Source: Salticus scenicus
Lineage: Eukaryota > Arthropoda > Arachnida > Araneae > Salticidae
Length of the DNA stretch: 64,000 nt
Assembly (NCBI GenBank): GCA_963930645.1
Contig: OZ005662.1
Location: forward strand, 98,440,436 to 98,504,435
Reading direction: 5' to 3'
Below are positions 48,518 through 58,549 of this stretch, in pieces. Position numbers and translations under genes: made by a program. The first letter of the stretch is position 1. The number at the start of each line of letters is the position of its first letter. Under the pieces are notes generated by a model. It had not been told where the DNA came from. It was given only the letters and a program-made list of their open reading frames with translations, and made no database searches.

Positions 48518-49508
48518 AATAGAGTGATTCCATACCAACTCACCTAAAAAAATAAAAATTGGTTGCATGACCGACTCAGATTTTCTTTAAATTAGGTACA
48601 CAGATTGATGATATAGAGGCATGAAAAAATCCAAATTTTTAGTTACCTGCTCCACTTATTTATAGATATACAGGTCCTTGAAGTTTATCCGCCCCCTCAA
48701 AATACCAAGAAATTCATGTTATTTAATTTTTTTTTCTTAAAAATTGTGCTCATGTAATATGAAAGTCTTAGATATCTATGGAAACTAGTTATCCCAGGCA
48801 TTCAGAAAAAAAATACTACAATGTTTATAATGAAAATCGTTAAGGTACAGTACTCTTAGAAGTTGCAATCACAAAAATTTGATTTTCCTGATATTGTTAA
48901 AATTGAGACATCAATTCCAAAAAAAGGAAAATAAAACCAAAGGTTTACTCACTTTCTGGTAGAGTACAGGTGTTCACCATAAATTACTACTCAACAAATT
49001 ACTTGGGTTTCTCACTCCTTCTTGGAAATATTTAAGCTTAAAGACAAACCATAGGGCAAAAACATACAATTTCAACCGTCTTGGCAGCCATTTTTCTCAT
49101 AACAAGGGAGCACTAGAAACTTTTTTATTTTTTTTTAAATAAGCTACTGATGTGTTAGCTATTCACAGGAAAAGAGTTTACTTTTGGTTGTTATTTGCAT
49201 AAAGAGATATCTTGCTGATAGTCCATGCATGTTTTTCTCTAATACCATATGTTTGTGTTTCCCCTCTCACAGACTTAACATTAATAAAAAAAGATATATA
49301 AAAAAAAAAAGAAAATTTATTGAATATCATATAAATATTATTTAATACATGTATCAGACTTTATTTACCCTCTAAATGTTTCTTAATTACTTTTAGAAAT
49401 AGTGTTATTAGCTGAATGAAGCATTGAATAAGGGAGCAACATTCTGATTTTATTATATTCTGGTATTAAAACAAAACTAATGTGTACTCTATTTTTGTGA
49501 TATCTTAA

Positions 49509-49936
49509 GGGCCCGCTTTACTCACCGCCGCCGGAAGCTGAAGCTAATGTTATTCTATGGGAAATTTTTCTTTACAAATAACTTATTAACTAATACATAT
49601 TTTGAAATTCTGTTTTCACATTCTGAAAATTCCCAGCTGTTAAATTGACGCACCTTTTTAAAAAAAATATTTTTTTAATTTTTTATATTTTATTTTGAAG
49701 CTGTAAAATACGAATTTTCAATATGTGAAATTTTTTCATTTTGCAATTTCAAAATAAAATATTAAAAATTAAAAAAATACATTTTTAAAAAAGGTCCGTC
49801 AATTTAACAGTTGGGAATTTTCGGAATGTGAAAACAGAATTTAAAAATGTATTAGTTAATAAGTTATTTGTAAAGAAAATTTCCCCATAGAATAACATTG
49901 GATTGGGCTTCCGGTGATGGTAAGTGAAGAGGGCCA
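49509..49936. mobile_element. TTAA MITE, long form (428 bp)
   Basis: The ends GGGCCCGCTTTACTCACCG and, reversed, TGGCCCTCTTCACTTACC match the MITE at 21733. The flanks are TTAA (49505-49508) and TTGA (49937-49940, one change). It is palindromic throughout and keeps ~180 bp of centre missing from the 247-bp copy. Confidence 0.85.
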
Positions 49937-50284
49937 TTGAAGAAAGATGTCGAAAACCTTTTAATTAAAAAAAAATTAAGTTAGTATTTAGTGAAGAAAT
50001 AAAGTATTTACAAAACAGAAACACCTTATTTTATATAATCTCAAAGAAGCGTACACACTTTTTAAACAGGAATATCCCAATCACAAGATTGAATTATCTA
50101 AATTTGCTGATTTGCGACCGAAGTGGTGTGTGTTAGCTGGTAGTACAGGAACTCATTCAGTCTATGTCTGTATGATTTATCAAAATGACAGGCTAATAAG
50201 GCATCTCTAAAACAATCTACTAAACCATCTATCAGTGATTTTTTTTGTCTCATTATGTGTGTGACATTAACAATGAAGCATGTA

Positions 50285-51888
50285 AGTTAGGATTTTGTTC
50301 ACAGTGTCCACTCCAAACTGCATTTGTGGAATTTTTAGATATGTTAATGGATGATTATGATGAAGAATCTGAAGTGATGTTTTGATGGTGGATAACTACA
50401 GTCCATTCAACACTCATTAAATTACTTTGTCAGCAGGGGTGCAGAATATGTCCAAACGCCCGAACAAGGTTCGGGGGAAATTTTGAATATTTTTTTAAGA
50501 GAAAATAAAAATGTAAATCAAAAATAACAATTTGCTACTTTGAAGTGCTTATACACTAACAGCGATATTTTTATGTTACACTGTATACTTATTCTCTTAA
50601 AGATTTATTACATAGAACAAATGACTTTGTATAGCAAAGTAGATTTTTGCATTATTGAGGGAAATTTATACTGTGTTTGGGGGGAAATTTCCAAGGTTTG
50701 AACATTTTCTACACCCCTGTTTGTCAGCACCTGATTTTAAATCGGAACTTTTATTGAAAATGAAGTCCTTGGCAAAACACCATTACATTGCAAAATCTCA
50801 ATCAAAGTACTTAAAAACAAGAAAAGCAGAATTAAAACCAGATAAGTGCATTTTATTACTTAATTTTTCTGAAAATTTTACTTTTATTGTACAGGATGCA
50901 ATACAGGAATATCACTGGGAAAACATGCAAGCTACATTCCATACTTTTTTAGCGTATGTTCGACCAAATGATAACCTAAAAGTTATTTCTACGTGTATTA
51001 TCAGTGACTGTTTGACACATGATACGGTGGCAGTAGTTTCTTTTCAAAAGCCTGTAATTCCATATTTAACATCACAATATCCAGACATATAGAAAATAAT
51101 TTATTTCAGTGGTGGCAGCTCAGCACGGTACAAAAACAAGAAAAACTTTTTTAATTTATGCCAACATAAAGATGATTTCAAACTAAATGCTCAGTGACAT
51201 TTTTTTGCCACCTCCCATGGTAAAAGCCCCTGTGATGCCACTGGAGTGGAGGCACAGTTAAAAGGTCTGCTTACAGGACCAGCTTGCAACGTCCTTACAA
51301 GGATCAGATAATTTCTCCACATGATTTGTTTCATTATTGCACAGGTAATTTTTAAAATATTAAGTTTTTCTTTGCATCTGAAGAATATGTAGCAGAAAGA
51401 AGAGCATTGCTTTCTGAAAGACTAACTTTTGCTGTAAAAATTGAGGGTATCAGGAATTATCATAAATTTATTCCTATTAGTAAGTCTGTGCTTTCAGTTT
51501 CCATTGTATCTACAAACATATCGAATCAGATTGAAGTATCTGCAGTAGGTAAGCAACATGTCAAAAATTTAGTCTTAATAACATTTCTAAAGGTTTTTAT
51601 GTTGCTTGCATGTACGATAAGAAATGGTGGTTAGGAGTTGTCTTAGAAAACTATTTTGAAAAAGGTGATGTTCAAATACAATTTATGCATCCTCATCGCC
51701 CCTGCCAAAATTTCTACTTGCCAGAGAAACCAGATACATGCTGGATTTTATACAAGTATCTGCTAGATATAATACCAATGTCAGCAGGAGCAGCAGCCAC
51801 AGGATGCATGTTTTTAATATCAAATGATACTGTGAAAAAAAAATACAGGAACTTAGGCTTGCAGTTGAATAAAATTCTGTACTCATAA
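50285..51888 (+). pseudogene. Decayed transposase-like gene of the 4.4 kb element
   Basis: Coding-like stretches in several frames follow one another: EFLDMLMDDYDEESE-type text before 50433, then 50655-51092 (CILLLNFSENFTFIVQDAIQ, near the start of the best block), text equivalent to HFFATSHGK at about 51200, 51380-51634, and 51610-51888 (YDKKWWLGVVLENYF). The order and wording resemble a transposon-associated protein family I have seen as uncharacterised in many invertebrate genomes; I cannot name its superfamily. Premature stops, at least two frame changes and a 286-bp hAT MITE at 50434 show it is dead. The upstream start could not be fixed. Confidence 0.65.
50434..50719. mobile_element. 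hAT MITE (286 bp), TSD TTTGTCAG
   Basis: The ends CAGGGGTGCAGAATATG and, reversed, CAGGGGTGTAGAAAATG lie between perfect 8-bp duplications TTTGTCAG (50426-50433 and 50720-50727). It is inserted in the transposase pseudogene. A second copy is at 54616. Confidence 0.92.
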
Positions 51889-52951
51889 ATTTTTAATACA
51901 CTGCTGTATTTCAAATATATTTGCTTATGAAATAAATATTTATAGCTCCTTTATTTTGATTGATTTTTCAAGAAATTATTTAATACTTTATAATTACGAA
52001 TGGACAACGTTCAGTTTTGGAAAAATTCTATTTCTTGTTTTCATCAAATATTTAATTTTGCTATAAAATGTAGAAATTATTTATTAATTATTATTACATA
52101 ATTTAATACATTAAATTTCTTGTATTCTTGAATAGATAGTGCAGCTATTAATACATGCATTATTATTTTTCCTTTTTATTAATGTTAAGTCTATGAGAGG
52201 GGGAACACAAGCATATGGTATTAGAGAAAAACATGCATATACTTTCAGCAGGATATCTCTTTATGCAAATAATAACCAAAAGTATACTCTTTTCCTGTGA
52301 ATAGCTAACACATCAGTAGCTTATTTAAAGAAAATAAAAAAGTTTCTAGTGCTTCCCCTTTATAAGATAAATGGCTGCCAAGATGGCCGAAATTGCATGT
52401 TTTTGCCCTATGGTTTGTCTTTAAGCTCAAATATTTCCAAGAAGGAGTGAGAAACCCAAGTAATTTATGGTTAACACCTGTACTCTACAGAAAGTGAGTA
52501 AACCTTTGGTTTTATTTCTTTTTTTTGGAATTGATGTCTCAATTTTAGCAAAATCGGGAAAATCAAATTTTTGTGGTTGCAACTTCTAAGAGTACTGTAC
52601 CTTAATGATTTTCATTATAAACATTGTAGTATTTTTTTTCCTGAATGCCTGGAATAACTAGTTTCCATAGATACCTAACAGTTTCATATTGCATGAGTAC
52701 AATTTTAAAGAAAAAAAAATTAAATAACATCAATTTTTTGGTATTTTGAAGGAACAGACAAACTTTGAGGACCTGTATATCTATAAATAAGTGGAGTAAG
52801 TAGTTAAAAATTTGGACTTTTTCATGCCTCAATATCATTAATCTGTGTACCAAATTTAAGGAAAATCCGAGTCGGTCATGCAACCCTCATTAGGTGAGTT
52901 GGTATGGAATCACTCAATAGGCAAAGTAGGAACATGGTCAAGTAACAAACA

Positions 52952-52993
52952 ACATTAACTTCATAGCCATGTAAATGGCTATGAAGTTAATGT
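52952..52993. repeat. Perfect 19-bp hairpin, 4-nt loop
   Basis: ACATTAACTTCATAGCCAT and its exact complement are separated by GTAA. It lies 36 bp outside the 4.4 kb transposon. A small RNA hairpin, a terminator-like fold or a tiny palindromic insertion are all possible; none is established. Confidence 0.8.
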
Positions 52994-53179
52994 ATAAAAT
53001 AATGTGTAGTTAATTTAATTTTACTTAATACTTTTTAATTAAATGTTTTTCTATATGTGCTGTATATTTGTATCAGATGGCTAAGTTTTCTGACCTGGCA
53101 CCTAATATTTCAACAGATTTTTCAACCACTGATACACATACAGACACATATATAAATACACACAGAAATTTAAATTATA

Positions 53180-53786
53180 CAGTGACGGGAAAAAAAAAAA
53201 AAAATCTTTACACTTGAGCGGCAAAAAAAAACTTTACATGTCAGTTACCGTTTCCGCCATAAAAAAGTGTGGAACTCCAGTGATGACACGTGGTGTTAGT
53301 TGATTATAAACGACCTTTCCCTATCCTGTCAACACTCAGTTCACCTTGTGGACTTTTAGAGTTAGGCTATATGCTCTTTGCTCCCGCCAGCCAGTATTTC
53401 ATTCATTTGTTGAAAGTTTGATAACCTACATAAGTATTCCCACTCCACAGAATGTGTCAGATTAGCTTCAAATGAAAGAGAAATCTCATACCTTGACTCT
53501 GCTAGAGAAGGGAATCTCTGTGATTGATGTAGCCAGAGATCTGGCAGATCATTCTAGAAGTCGCCAGTTGCAGCCATCTGGCAGATGTAGCCAGAGATCC
53601 ATGCCTAAACGGCTGCAGTCGGCGATAAAATGTGAAGTTGAGATGAGAAAATAGTGACCGACTAATGCAACGTGTCATTACTAGGGTTTGACACATTTTT
53701 ATGATGGGAACAGCAACTGACATGTAAAGATTTTTTTTTTGCTGCTCAAATGTAAAGATTTTTTTTTTTTTTTTTTGCCGGCACTG
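53180..53786 (+). mobile_element. Internally deleted Tc1/pogo-like element (607 bp)
   Basis: The ends CAGTGACGGGAAAAA and, reversed, CAGTGCCGGCAAAAA are flanked by TA (53178-53179, 53787-53788). Sub-terminal AATCTTTACA is mirrored, and TTTACATGTCAGTT recurs inverted just inside. The element keeps only the beginning of a transposase frame. Confidence 0.75.
53472..53654 (+). pseudogene. N-terminal transposase fragment (helix-turn-helix)
   Basis: A 60-residue frame begins with LTLLEKGISVIDVARDL, the pattern of the first helix-turn-helix of Tc1/mariner-pogo transposases, and then turns into low-similarity text and stops. The remaining ~270 residues expected for the family are missing. An identical-looking phrase TGTAGCCAGAGATC occurs twice inside, suggesting a small internal duplication. 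Confidence 0.5.
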
Positions 53787-53882
53787 TATGTGTATAACTA
53801 ATTGCAGATATAATAACAGGAGACTTGGCGTAGGAATATTAAAACCCGAATAAACTACTACGTCAGAAACGCCAAAGAATTA

Positions 53883-54230
53883 ATGGGGTATAATAATTCT
53901 TGGGGTATTTATAGTATTTCCTGTCAGTGTGGTTTATCATATATTGGCCAAACTAAACGCAGTCTTAAATTTCGTGTAAAAGAACATATGAATTACGCCC
54001 ACAAACAAGAAACCAATAAATCAGCTATTTCTAAACATTGCTGGGAGGAAAATCACAATTTTAAATTTAATTCAGCTAAAATAATTTCCAGACCTAAATC
54101 CATTCATGAACTCGATTTCTTTGAAGCTTTTCATATTTATAAAAATTTTAAAAACCTTGTAAATTGTGATTTCGCTGTTCCCTATTTGTCTGACTGTTGG
54201 AAATTTTATATTCAGTCTACATTTTCTTAA
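53883..54230 (+). CDS. GIY-YIG endonuclease domain of a Penelope-like retroelement (fragment)
   Basis: 115 residues from the Met; the open frame continues upstream to about 53836. It has GIYSISCQCG then SYIGQT (the paired GIY and YIG motifs), the following RSLKFRVKEH with the catalytic-type Arg, the zinc-ligand-like Cys/His set (SCQC...H...C...H) and a Glu in ELDFFEAFHIYK. This matches the C-terminal endonuclease of Penelope-like elements, which nicks DNA to prime insertion. No reverse transcriptase precedes it, so this is a remnant and not an active enzyme gene. It ends in TAA before the 3' tail. Confidence 0.8.
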   Translation: MGYNNSWGIYSISCQCGLSYIGQTKRSLKFRVKEHMNYAHKQETNKSAISKHCWEENHNFKFNSAKIISRPKSIHELDFFEAFHIYKNFKNLVNCDFAVPYLSDCWKFYIQSTFS

Positions 54231-54373
54231 TTTTTCTACTGTTTACACAGCTAACTTTAATAAATTCCTATTGCCCACTCTCCCAACCTTTCCCGTAATC
54301 CTATTGATTGAACTAAATTCGGCCCCTCTCCTATATATACAAGCACTTCTGCAGATACAGAATCCTTTTTGCA

Positions 54374-54403
54374 CTGAAGACGGTACGCTTAAGGCTGCCG
54401 AAA
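54374..54403 (+). ncRNA. Hammerhead-ribozyme-like core in the Penelope tail
   Basis: CTGAAGA, one extra base (C), a GGTA/TGCC stem with a CGCTTAAGGC loop, then GAAAC. Hammerhead motifs are known in Penelope-like elements. The extra base after CTGANGA and the lack of a clear cleavage triplet upstream mean activity is uncertain. Confidence 0.35.
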
Positions 54404-54615
54404 CAGCTGTATGCATTTCCAATATTATTCTTTGGTGTTTCTGACGTAGTAGTTTATTCGGGTTTTAATAATTGCAGATATCTCTACAGTCAGAACTCAT
54501 GTAGTGATAAAAATTAGAGATACGCAATAAAATGTTGTTGATATGACATCAAATACAAAAATACAACATACATTTCGCAAATCGTGATTACACTTCCTTA
54601 AGACTTCATAACAAG

Positions 54616-54914
54616 CAGGGGTGCAGAATATGTCCGAACAAGGTTCGGGGGAAATTTAAACTGACACGGGAAATTCTGAATATTTTTTTAAGAGAAAATA
54701 AAAATGTAAATCAAAAATAACAATTTGCTACTTTGAAGTGCTTATACACTAACAGCGATATTTTTATGTTACACTGTATACTTATTCTCTTAAAGATTTA
54801 TTACATATAAAACAAATGACTTTGTATAGCAAAGTAGATTTTTGCATTATTGAGGGAAATTTATACTGTGTTTGGGGGGAAATTTCCGAGGTTTGAACAT
54901 TTTTTGCACCCCTG
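54616..54914. mobile_element. hAT MITE (299 bp), TSD ATAACAAG
   Basis: Same family as 50434-50719, with ends CAGGGGTGCAGAATATG and, reversed, CAGGGGTGCAAAAAATG. Perfect 8-bp duplications ATAACAAG lie at 54608-54615 and 54915-54922. It has ~18 bases (AAACTGACACGGGAAATT region) absent from the other copy and lacks a short piece near the left end. Confidence 0.92.
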
Positions 54915-55197
54915 ATAACAAGTAAGTAAAAAATTAGCAAAGTACGTTTCTATAAACTTTTGTACAATATTTGGCTATATACTAGATTTTAATAGATAGC
55001 CGCAAAAATACTAACACAATGAGAGATCAAGATATAGAAAATTCTGATTGGGATGAAATTGCACAGAATTTTAGTACACTATGAAGGTAACAACATATTA
55101 AAGCAGTAGCGTACAATAGCCACACAGCCTTGAGAAAAAAACCTTTAAAGTTTCAGTTAATACTTAGGTACAAGCTATTTCAGTAAAGAGTCAACCT

Positions 55198-55262
55198 TCC
55201 AGTAGCGTGGTTGATAGCATAACCAACTGCAATGCTGGCGTTTAGAGTTCAATACCACCAAA
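55198..55262 (+). repeat. tRNA-like segment with A and B boxes
   Basis: AGTAGCGTGGTTGATAGC resembles an A box and GAGTTCAATACC a B box, spaced as in a tRNA. The mirrored copy at 59305-59372 reads TGGCATAGTTGGTAACG and GAGTTCAATGC. No sound anticodon stem can be drawn, so I read it as a tRNA-derived repeat. Confidence 0.45.
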
Positions 55263-55264
55263 GG

Positions 55265-55303
<39 letters not shown>

Positions 55304-55308
55304 TGTTT

Positions 55309-55683
55309 TAGGGTTGCTACACAAATCAAGAGAAAAAATTCCCTGAGTTTTCCCTGCCCCTTTTAGAAGTTTAAAATAGATGACACATAATCATGCAGCA
55401 TTAGAATCCAGCATGTTTACAAGTCAATTGAACATATTGAGGGTATATTAATTTTATTAATTTACTATAGTTGGGGGGAAAAACATAATTGATTCATTAT
55501 AAAGCACTAAAATTTTTTAAAGTATTTGATTATGAAAAAATTTTTCAATGTTTTTTCAAAAAATTTCAAAATTCCCTGAATTTTCCTTGTTTTTGCAATA
55601 AATTTTGAAAATTCCCTCAGTTTTCCCTATTTTTTAATAGATTTTCAAATTCCCTGAGTTTTTCAAGTGCCGTAACAACCCTG
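55309..55683. mobile_element. hAT-like MITE (375 bp)
   Basis: The ends TAGGGTTGCTAC and, reversed, CAGGGTTGTTACGG are flanked by TATTGTTT and TATTTATT (6 of 8 bases equal). Repeats of TTCCCTGAGTTTTCC lie at both ends. The mirrored arm has uninterrupted AAATAAATAAAT at the corresponding place (59266-59290). Confidence 0.6.
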
Positions 55684-55821
55684 TATTTATTTAACTAAGC
55701 ATTTTATTTTTCTTTCTTTTATAATTAAATTAAAATCTGAAAATTTATTTAATCTATAATAATTATTTAATTTTTAAGAATTAAAAAAATATGTAGTTTT
55801 TATATTTTCCTATTTGTAATA

Positions 55822-57904
55822 CAGTGAACTCTCGTTAACACGGACAATCAAGGGCCAGCAATTTTCGTCCATATTAACGAGAGTCCATTATAACAGGAGT
55901 TCATAAACTGAAGTTCTTTATGAACTCTAAAATCTCTATTATGTACACATACACAGTATAACACGAATGAAAATTTGTTTCCTCAAACCCTTTTATTCAC
56001 TAAAAATATAAAAGCATGAAAACCGATACTTACTTTCAAAACTTCTTTTCTTCATATAGTACAACTTGATAACAAAATCCTTTGCTATGTCTCCACAATA
56101 GAAGTGGAGAAGGTGCAAATTGTTGACCTCAACTGTCACTATCAATCAATATTATTTACTTCCCACAGTGCAATAGCACAGAGTGAAAGAGATTAACAAT
56201 TTTATTATTGAACCTTTTCATGTAAAAAAAAAAAAAAAAAAAAAAAAAATAGAAAATTATACAGACACGACATTATTTCATTATTTAAAACATGAAAATC
56301 TGACATTGACAGATTTTAATTTAGTGCCAGAGGCCTACTGCTAAACTTGTTAATATCGACAAATTCTTCTTTAGTTAATTTGTGACGATCTAAATTCCAT
56401 GATAAAGTTTTCATTAAATCAAACCAATGTGTTTCAGCTGCAGATATTGTAACAAATAACGTTGGAAGTCCAAACTGTCTTATAGCCGCAAAACAACGTT
56501 TTTTCTTTTTTTCCCAATGAGGAGAGGTGTGCCTTGGGGGGGACTTATGTCAAAGGTGTGCCTTGGGGGGGGGGACTCATGTCAAAGTTGGGCCTGGGGG
56601 GGGACTCATGTCAAAGTTGGGCCTGGGGGGGGGACTCATGTCAAAGTTGGGCCTGGGGGGGGACTCATGTCAAAGTTGGGCCAGGGGGGGACTCATGTCA
56701 AAGTTGGGCCTGGGGGGGACTCATGTCCAAGTTGGGCCTGGGGGAACTCATGTCAAAGTTGTACCTTGGGGGGGACTCATGTCAAAGTTGGGCCTGGGGG
56801 GGGACTCATGTCAAAGTTGTGCCTTGGGGGGACTTCATTCAATAAATCCCCATTTAATAAACCGACAGAAATAGGCAATTAGCACTATTAAGAGTGTATT
56901 ATAAAAATTCGACAACGCTGTACCGACTGAAGTAGGGGTACCTTGGGGGGGACTCATGTCAAAGTTGGGCCTGCGGGGGGACTCATGTCAAAGTTGGGCC
57001 TTGGGGGGACTTCATTCAATAAATCCCCATTCAATAAACCGACTGAAATAGGCCCTCAGCACTATTAAGAGTGACGTATAAAAATTCGACAACGCTGGGC
57101 CTGGGGGGGGGGGGGACTCATGCCAAAGTGGTACCTTGAGGGGGGACTCATGTCAAAGTTGTGCCTTGGGGGGACTTCATTCAATAAATCCCCATTCAAT
57201 AAACCGACTGAAATAGGCCCTTAGCACTATTAAGAGTGACATATAAAAATTCGACAACGCTGGGCCTTGGGGGGACTCATGTCAAAGCTGTACCTTGGGG
57301 GGGACTCATGTCAAAGTTGGGCCTGGGGGGGGACTCATGTCAAAGTTGTGCTTTGGGGGGGACTTCATTCAATAAATCCCCATTCAATAAACCGACTGAA
57401 ATAGGCCCTTAGCACTATTAAGAGTGACGTATAAAAATTCGACAACACTGGGCCTTGGGGGGACTCATGTCAAAGTTGTACCTTGGGGGGGACTCATGTC
57501 AAAGTTGGGCCTGGGGGGGGACTCATGTCAAAGTTGGGCCGGGGGGGGGACTCATGTCAAAGTTGGGCCTTGGGGGGACTTCATTCAAAAAATCCCCATT
57601 CAATAAACCGACTGAAATAGGCCTCTAGCACTAATTAAGAGTGTATTATAAAAATTCGACAACTGTAACGACTGAAATAGGCCTCTAGCACTAAAAAAAA
57701 TGAAAAGATTTTGGTAGCTGACTCTTTTTCAAAGAAAGTAAGCTTTGGAGGAAAAAAATGTCTATCTTAACGAATGAATTGTACGTATAAAGCGATATTT
57801 ATTACATGCAATTCCTATAGGCCTTAGCCGGGGATTCTGTTTTTGTACGTAATAATGAGAAAGAAATCCATCTTAAACAGGGCCGTCTTAGCGAGAGTTC
57901 ACTG
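55822..57904. mobile_element. pogo/Tigger-like element filled by a minisatellite
   Basis: CAGTGAACTCTCGTTAACAC at the left and TTAGCGAGAGTTCACTG at the right are inverted and flanked by TA (55820-55821 and 57905-57906). The mirrored palindrome arm shows the empty TA site near 59101-59125. The termini match the CAGTNNACTCTCG type of pogo-group elements. There is no transposase ORF; half the length is the repeat array at 56517-57650. Confidence 0.8.
56517..57650 (+). repeat. G-rich composite minisatellite
   Basis: A ~30-33 bp unit (CATGTCAAAGTTGGGCCT plus a G6-G9 run plus ACT) repeats many times and alternates with a ~100 bp spacer containing CATTCAATAAATCCCCATT, which occurs five times about 165-215 bp apart. 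Because stop codons are rare in the unit and its length is not a multiple of three, all three plus frames stay open (three ~100-120 residue ORFs). This is repeat structure, not coding evidence. Confidence 0.85.
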
Positions 57905-58332
57905 TATTTACAATTTTCTATAACTTAAAAAAATTAATTTTAACTTTGTTTTTAATTATAAAATACAGTAAAAATATTTTTATTTTTTTAATATTTATTT
58001 ATCTTAACATTTTATTTTTATTTTATACTTAAAATAATGTTCCACTTTGTTTTTAAATTTATAGAAAATTAAAAATATTACAGAGAAATAATTGTTTTAA
58101 CAGTATAACAGAGATATAATTACTATCTAAACAAATCATATAGCTACTTCTCATCCAATCAATACATTTTCTTGAAAATTATAGCACAAGATTCCGATGC
58201 AATTAAAATAATTACGAGCAAACAAATCTTCAAAATGCACGGCAGCATGTTTAAATCTAAATTTTAAATATCAAGTAACAATACTTGTTCTTTGTCTTAA
58301 GTGCACAAAATAAAATTTCAGCTGCTCTTTAA

Positions 58333-58549
58333 CCCTTTAGCCGTGTCGAGTTTTTTTAGCATATCTGTTTAATAACTCATAAAATCAATATTAAGTGAAG
58401 TAGGAATAAACGTTGTTAGTTTTTGAAATCTATGGATATTCAGGAATCGTATGACCTAGGAAAAAATATCATTTTTCGAAAATTTGTCACATTAGACTCT
58501 TTTTTCAACTATTAAGTGACGGAAAAAGCCGTTTGCAACGGTTAAAGGG
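58333..58549. mobile_element. piggyBac-type MITE (217 bp)
   Basis: TTAA at 58329-58332 and 58550-58553 flanks CCCTTTAGCCGTGTCG and, reversed, CCCTTTAACCGTTGCA. CCCTTT ends with TTAA duplication are typical of piggyBac-derived MITEs. Confidence 0.75.

Larger units (their letters stand above)
48522..52915 (+). mobile_element. 4.4 kb DNA transposon with long TIRs, TSD AATA
   Basis: The ends GAGTGATTCCATACCAACTC and its mirror are flanked by AATA (48518-48521 and 52916-52919). The inverted repeats run about 730-770 bp (48522 to ~49290; ~52190 to 52915). Between them lie a TTAA MITE, a hAT MITE and a decayed transposase-like gene. The long TIRs and 4-base flank do not match a superfamily I can name with confidence. 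Confidence 0.8.
53812..54469 (+). mobile_element. 5'-truncated Penelope-like element, 12-bp TSD
   Basis: Flanking direct repeats AATTGCAGATAT lie at 53800-53811 and 54470-54481. Inside, a ~44-bp sequence (53837-53880, with ACTACTACGTCAGAAACGCC) is mirrored at 54426-54469. It encodes a GIY-YIG domain and then a tail with a hammerhead-like core (54374-54403). Variable-length target duplications, inverted end structures and C-terminal GIY-YIG endonucleases are known Penelope traits. The reverse transcriptase is missing. Confidence 0.8.

Noticed and set aside
50655..51092. 145-residue ORF as an independent gene
   Set aside because: It is the best-preserved block of the transposon pseudogene; its first residues come from the hAT MITE and coding-like text continues past the stop in other frames.
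56517..56882. Three overlapping 100-120 residue plus-strand ORFs with Gly/Leu-rich repeats
   Set aside because: All three frames are open because a stop-poor minisatellite unit repeats with a length not divisible by three; this is not evidence of a protein.
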